DNA from: Amphibacillus marinus
GTDB taxonomy: Bacteria; Bacillota; Bacilli; Bacillales; Amphibacillaceae
Direction: 5' to 3'
NCBI RefSeq assembly: GCF_900110345.1
Contig: NZ_FODJ01000013.1
Coordinates: forward strand, 1-64,000
Length of the DNA stretch: 64,000 bases
Positions 59,885-64,000 of this stretch are shown one piece after another (within the stretch, counting starts at the first letter, position 1; the number at the start of each line of letters is the position of its first letter). A program made the position numbers and the translations under genes. A model generated the notes under the pieces. The model saw only the letters and a list, made by a program, of their open reading frames with translations, was not told the DNA's origin and ran no database searches.

Positions 59885-61658
59885 CTTGATTTAAATGGGC
59901 CAAAATCGTTTCAGCAGTTGGTACAGGTATCCCTAATCGCTGGAGTGTTTCCATTGATGCCTGTTTAATTTCGGTAATTGATTTAAAATGGGTCAGTAAT
60001 AGTTTTCTCCGTTTTTCACCAACACCTGGAATCGCGTCAAGCTCTGATTTAAAGGCGCTTTTTCCTCTGAGTTGGCGGTGGAAGGTGATCGCAAAGCGGT
60101 GTACTTCATCTTGAATCCGTTGAATTAAGTAAAATGCTTGTGATTTCCGATCGAGTTCAATTACTGCTGGTGGTGAGCCATATAAGAGCTCACTTGTTTT
60201 GTGCTTATCGTCCTTTGCTAAACCACAAAGGGGAATGTCTAAACCGAGTTCATTTTCCAGCACATCAAGAGCCGCTGACATTTGCCCTTTACTACCATCG
60301 ACCAAAATAAGATCGGGTAATGGCAGTTCTTCCTTAAGCACCCGTGTGTAACGCCGTCTAATGACCTCGCGCATTGTGTCATAATCATCTGGTCCCTCGA
60401 CATCTCTGACTTTATACTTGCGGTATGCCTTTTTCTCAGGCTTACCATCGACAAAGACCACCATGGCTGAGACCGGGTCAGTTCCTTGAATATTTGAGTT
60501 ATCAAACGCTTCAATGCGATGAGGCGTCTCAATATTTAGCGCCTCACCCAACCGTTCAACTGCTTTAATGGTACGCTCCTCGTTTCGTTCAATTAGCGAG
60601 AATTTTTCCTCTAGGGCAATTTCGGCATTTTTCCCAGCAAGCTCCGTTAATTCTCGTTTTCGACCACGATATGGAATGGTAACATCAACTTCAAGTAGTT
60701 CGGTGAGTAGCTGATAATCAATTGGTGCCGGAACAAGAATTTGCTTTGGTTTGGGATGGTTTTGATGCAAATAAAACCGGCCAACAAAGGTGGTAAAGGC
60801 TTCTTCAGCATCGTCAAAGAAAGGGAAAATTGAGACATCACGTTCAATTAGCTTGCCCTGTCGAATAAAAAAGACTTGGACACACATCCAGCCTTTATCA
60901 TAAGCAAAGTTAAACACATCCCGATTTACTTGATCGTTCAAGGTCATCTTTTGTTGCTCCATAACCGCATCGATATGCTGAATTTGATCACGAAGCTCCA
61001 TTGCCCGTTCGAAATTAAGGGTTTCACTCGCCTGTTCCATTTTTTGCTTAAGCTCTTTTTTTATCGTCTGATGGCCACCGTTTAAAAAAGCGACCAGACT
61101 TTGAACAATGCCATGATAGACCTCTTTAGCGGGGGGCTGCTCCTGACAAGCCAAGCACTGGCCAAGGTGGTAATACAAGCAATGCTTTCCCGGTGGATTA
61201 TTACACTTTCTTAACGGGTAAATCCGATCCAATAGTTTTTTGGTTTCACGGGCTGCCAGAACGTTAGGATAGGGACCGAAGTACTTCCCTTTATCCTTGT
61301 ACACCTTTCGGGTCACAATTAATCGTGGATGCCGTTCATTGGTGATTTTTAAATAAGGATAGCTTTTATCATCCTTAAGCAGCACATTGTACTTAGGATC
61401 ATATTTTTTAATTAAATTCATTTCGAGAATAAGGGCTTCTATCTCAGATGAAGTGACAATATACTCAAAGTCAACAATCTCTTGCACGAGGCGCTGGGTT
61501 TTTTGATCGTTCGCACCTGCAAAATAAGAGCGGACTCGATTTTTTAATTTTTTAGATTTCCCAACATAAATAACTGTTCCATGTTTATCCTTCATTAAAT
61601 AACAGCCGGGCTGAACAGGGAGAACAGCCAATTTTTCCTGAATTGTTGTTGCCATCAT
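59862..61658 (-). CDS. uvrC: Excinuclease ABC subunit C
   Basis: Makes both incisions in nucleotide excision repair. The GIY-YIG nuclease is at the N terminus ([20 protein letters not shown]), a UVR domain at ~200 ([19 protein letters not shown]), the RNase H-like endonuclease at ~380-540 ([20 protein letters not shown]) and tandem HhH motifs at the end ([16 protein letters not shown]). ~598 aa, normal. The start is ATG 61658, behind GGAG. Confidence 0.96.
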   Translation of the reverse strand: MMATTIQEKLAVLPVQPGCYLMKDKHGTVIYVGKSKKLKNRVRSYFAGANDQKTQRLVQEIVDFEYIVTSSEIEALILEMNLIKKYDPKYNVLLKDDKSYPYLKITNERHPRLIVTRKVYKDKGKYFGPYPNVLAARETKKLLDRIYPLRKCNNPPGKHCLYYHLGQCLACQEQPPAKEVYHGIVQSLVAFLNGGHQTIKKELKQKMEQASETLNFERAMELRDQIQHIDAVMEQQKMTLNDQVNRDVFNFAYDKGWMCVQVFFIRQGKLIERDVSIFPFFDDAEEAFTTFVGRFYLHQNHPKPKQILVPAPIDYQLLTELLEVDVTIPYRGRKRELTELAGKNAEIALEEKFSLIERNEERTIKAVERLGEALNIETPHRIEAFDNSNIQGTDPVSAMVVFVDGKPEKKAYRKYKVRDVEGPDDYDTMREVIRRRYTRVLKEELPLPDLILVDGSKGQMSAALDVLENELGLDIPLCGLAKDDKHKTSELLYGSPPAVIELDRKSQAFYLIQRIQDEVHRFAITFHRQLRGKSAFKSELDAIPGVGEKRRKLLLTHFKSITEIKQASMETLQRLGIPVPTAETILAHLNQEKDQSND

Positions 61659-61720
61659 AAACACTCCATCACACTGATAATCTTATTCTTATTATAGCAT
61701 AAACACTAGCAAAAGCCGTA

Positions 61721-61756
61721 AAAACACCTCATCCTATGTAAATGATGAGGTGTTTT
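61721..61756. terminator. Terminator downstream of the DUF4870-like gene
   Basis: AAAACACCTCAT pairs with ATGAGGTGTTTT around a short loop, with A/T tracts on both sides, 8 bp past the stop codon. Confidence 0.8.
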
Positions 61757-61763
61757 ATAGAAA

Positions 61764-62090
61764 TTAATTAATAATATTAAAACCACCAATAATAGGTAAT
61801 GGTTTCATTAACCCTTTATTAGCATTCAACATACCAATAATCAGAAATGCTAATCCGATTAGGTTCCCAATTGGCGAAATAACGGCCCAACCAAATATCG
61901 GAATAATCTGCGTTAAAGTCCAAATTAGTGCTTGATAGATAAATAAGATTAAACCCTGATTTGCGTGATATTTAGCAAATACTGAGTCCTTCGCAGCAAT
62001 TAACGGAATAAAGAAAAGTAAGTATGCCAGTATTGCCATTACCTTATTTTGGTGGAAATCCTGTTCATCCGCAACTCTTTCTGTCGTCAT
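61764..62090 (-). CDS. DUF4870-like membrane protein
   Basis: A 108-residue protein with three to four membrane segments (AILAYLLFFIPLIAAKD, GLILFIYQALIWTLTQIIPI, ISPIGNLIGLAFLIIGMLNA). FAKYHANQGLILFIYQ is the conserved 'fHarQgl' signature of DUF4870/Tic20-like small proteins. AGGAGGTAGAAAC precedes ATG 62090. Function unknown. Confidence 0.75.
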   Translation of the reverse strand: MTTERVADEQDFHQNKVMAILAYLLFFIPLIAAKDSVFAKYHANQGLILFIYQALIWTLTQIIPIFGWAVISPIGNLIGLAFLIIGMLNANKGLMKPLPIIGGFNIIN

Positions 62091-62400
62091 GTTTCTACCT
62101 CCTTTCTAATCTCAAAACTTTAATAATATAAAAGTGCTTGCTGAAAAGATCGTAGCATATTCATTTATCTGAAACAATCCTTTCAGATTAAAACAATTAC
62201 TTAGCACTATTTAGCAAGACGAGCTAGGTCAATGGTCGTTCATTTGACGTTTTTCTACTACTAATTTATAGTCCATCTTAACTGAAACACCTGCTGAGAT
62301 CATTTAGACGATACTTATGTCTCAATCACTATGATTTGTTATTCTTTTCTCAATACCCATATTACCTATGGATAAAACTATTTTTGGAATTAAAAAATAA
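62091..62400. other. Intergenic region between trxA and the DUF4870-like gene
   Basis: About 310 bp, AT-rich. No reading frame with a ribosome binding site and no clear structure apart from the trxA terminator that follows. It presumably contains the promoter of the DUF4870-like gene. Confidence 0.4.
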
Positions 62401-62432
62401 AATAAGCATCTAGCAGATTTGCCAGATGCTTA
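62401..62432 (-). terminator. Terminator of trxA
   Basis: AATAAGCATCT pairs with AGATGCTTATT around a 10-nt loop. On the minus strand TTTTATTTTTTAA follows. Confidence 0.85.
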
Positions 62433-62439
62433 TTCACTA

Positions 62440-62754
62440 TTATGCATGTTGTTTAATACGCTCTTCTAATGCTTCTTTAGGCTGGAAGCCAACGATCTGA
62501 TCAATAACTTCACCATCTTTGAATAATAGCAGGGTTGGGATACTCATCACGCCGTATTTACTGGTTGTCTCTTGATTATCATCAACATTCAACTTGACGA
62601 TTTTAACCGTATCGCCCATTTCTTCAGCTAACTCTTCAAGAACGGGTCCAATCATTTTACATGGTCCACACCAAGGTGCCCAAAAATCGGCCAAAACTAA
62701 GTCTGAACCTGTTTCTTCAGCAAAAGTTGCATCAGTTGCATTTATAATTGCCAT
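62440..62754 (-). CDS. trxA: Thioredoxin
   Basis: A 104-residue thioredoxin with the redox site [10 protein letters not shown], cis-Pro in MSIPTLLLF and a normal length. ATG 62754 follows AAGGAGGAATAAACT. Lies between mutS2 and uvrC as in B. subtilis, but the etfBA genes that separate mutS2 and trxA there are missing. Confidence 0.96.
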   Translation of the reverse strand: MAIINATDATFAEETGSDLVLADFWAPWCGPCKMIGPVLEELAEEMGDTVKIVKLNVDDNQETTSKYGVMSIPTLLLFKDGEVIDQIVGFQPKEALEERIKQHA

Positions 62755-62876
62755 AGTTTATTCCTCCTTAACGAATTGCGTTTACGTATACAAGTCCTAG
62801 TATATCATCACAGGGGAAGGATTGGCTAACGGTTTGCTTACTAGCTAGTTTACCCCCAATATAAAGAACCATGCGT

Positions 62877-64000
62877 TTACTTGAATTCCAATATTGTTAC
62901 GCCACTTCCACCTTCGTTCATTGCCCCAGCTGTTGCCGAAGCAATGTGGCGATGCTTAGCAGCAAATTCTTGAACCCCTTTTCTAAGCGCACCGGTGCCT
63001 TTTCCATGGATAATTGAAACACGTGGGTAACCAGCGAGTAACGCATCATCAATATACTTCTCAAGGGCCTGAAGAGCATCCTCAAACCGCTCGCCTCGTA
63101 AATCTAGCTCCGTCTTAACATGATAGCTAGCGCCTTTAATGGTGGCAAGTGGCTTTTTAACAATCGGATCGTCCCGCTTGACTAACTGAAGGTCCTTCTT
63201 CTTGACCTTCATTTTCATCATCCCGACCTGAACCTGAAAGTCATGCTTGCCAATCTGTTCAACAATAGTACCGTTCTGATTAATCGTTAATAGTTTGACC
63301 TCATCACCAACCTCAAGCGTTTGATCTTGATTGCTATGCTTAGAAGTGGGAATAACCTGACCCTTCTTGGCTAGGGATGGCTGAGCTTCATCAAAGAGCT
63401 TTCGTGCTTCAATCCATTCATGCTCCTTAAGCGTGGATTGATGCTTCATTTCGCGGATAGTAGCCACAATATCTTCTGCTTCTTGCCGTGCCTTTGCGAC
63501 CGCCTTCTCAGCTTTCTCTTCTGCCTTTTTATATAGCGCTTCACGCTCACGTTCGAACTGCTGCCACTGTTTTGCTAAATCAGCTTTTAACTGCTCTGCC
63601 TCATCTAATGCTTGAGCTGCATCCTGATAATCTTGTTCAGCACCGCGTCTTGCTTGGTCAAGTGAGGCAATCATATTCTCAACACTTTTCGTATCCGTAC
63701 CAATTAATTGCTTAGCGGCAACAATTAATTCATCTTCGAGCCCTAATCGGCGTGAAATGTCAAAGGCGTTACTTCGACCTGGTACCCCAATTAGCAAGCG
63801 ATAGGTTGGTTTTAATGTCTTAACATTGAATTCAACTGACGCATTAATCACCCCAGCACGATTATAGCCGTATGCTTTCAGCTCTGGATAATGCGTGGTC
63901 GCAATAATACGGGCGTTTCGTTTCACAACAGCATCCAGAATGGCCATTGCTAAGGCGGCTCCTTCCTGAGGATCAGTTCCTGCACCTAGTTCGTCAAATA
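62877..64000 (-). CDS. mutS2: Endonuclease MutS2, C-terminal part (5' end outside the window)
   Basis: The frame continues unbroken to the window edge, starting [20 protein letters not shown], the Walker B region of the MutS-type ATPase. Then come [15 protein letters not shown], a long charged coiled coil (~110-190 of the visible part) and a C-terminal Smr nuclease domain ([35 protein letters not shown]). MutS2 acts in ribosome-collision rescue and suppresses recombination. About 373 codons are visible; the ATG at 63947 is internal and not the start. Confidence 0.95.
   Translation of the reverse strand, partial: FDELGAGTDPQEGAALAMAILDAVVKRNARIIATTHYPELKAYGYNRAGVINASVEFNVKTLKPTYRLLIGVPGRSNAFDISRRLGLEDELIVAAKQLIGTDTKSVENMIASLDQARRGAEQDYQDAAQALDEAEQLKADLAKQWQQFEREREALYKKAEEKAEKAVAKARQEAEDIVATIREMKHQSTLKEHEWIEARKLFDEAQPSLAKKGQVIPTSKHSNQDQTLEVGDEVKLLTINQNGTIVEQIGKHDFQVQVGMMKMKVKKKDLQLVKRDDPIVKKPLATIKGASYHVKTELDLRGERFEDALQALEKYIDDALLAGYPRVSIIHGKGTGALRKGVQEFAAKHRHIASATAGAMNEGGSGVTILEFK

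Overview
The window is chromosomal DNA from a low-GC, spore-forming, Gram-positive bacterium of the Bacillaceae. Gene order follows the Bacillus subtilis ysoA-tig-clpX-lonA-ysxC-hemA-hemL-spoVID and marR(ysmB)-racE-gerM-rph-rdgB-ysnB blocks, and spore genes (spoVID, gerM, an sspH homologue, gerE) are present. A GH11 xylanase, and the absence of hemXCDB between hemA and hemL, of sdhCAB between yslB and gerE, and of lonB beside lonA, would fit a weakly respiring or non-respiring xylanolytic relative such as Amphibacillus. That placement is inference.

Layout. 1-185: start of an IS200/IS605-type element. 253-12248: spoVID, hemL, hemA, a small membrane protein, ysxC, lonA, clpX, tig, ysoA and a Hol44-like holin. 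12463-18913: accessory genes (sspH, methyltransferase, M23/LysM hydrolase beside a second holin, SGNH-like protein, GH11 xylanase with a near-consensus cre site, small membrane proteins) and tRNA-Arg/tRNA-Gly. 19137-23738: ysnB, rdgB, rph, gerM, racE, marR. 23911-30737: mixed metabolic and membrane genes. 30953-31507: an IS21-like terminal-repeat remnant abutting a decayed type I-C CRISPR relic with no cas genes. 58905-64000: two tiny membrane proteins, yslB, uvrC, a DUF4870-like gene, trxA and the 3' part of mutS2.

The main discovery is a 26,349-bp element (about 32061-58409) that splits the sporulation regulator gene gerE. Joining the two gerE fragments at a shared CAAA core restores a 74-codon GerE reading frame. 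The element's joined ends form a 46-bp near-palindrome centred on that core, as expected for a serine-integrase attP. The element encodes a large serine recombinase behind a promoter overlapping a perfect LexA-type box, and divergent XRE repressors with four 15-bp operators. It also has an ImmA-like protease behind a second LexA-type box, a primase-helicase, SSB, and ParM/ParR with palindromic centromere-like repeats. A long operon of overlapping small membrane-protein genes with a Zot-like ATPase looks like a filamentous-phage (inovirus-like) assembly module. It includes a 55-aa coat-like protein, a terminator directly after it, and a large surface protein ending in the same coat domain.

The element carries defence-like cargo at both ends. 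Next to the left end is a five-gene operon: kinase/5-hmdU-DNA-kinase-like protein, thymidylate-synthase-like protein, TIR-like protein, Nmad2-like protein and a two-TM protein. I recognise each family except the last, but I do not know this combination as a characterised immune system. Next to the right end are a coiled-coil membrane protein and a SIR2-like NADase candidate. The whole resembles a temperate phage-plasmid that inactivates gerE while integrated and restores it on excision, comparable to skin and SP-beta in B. subtilis.
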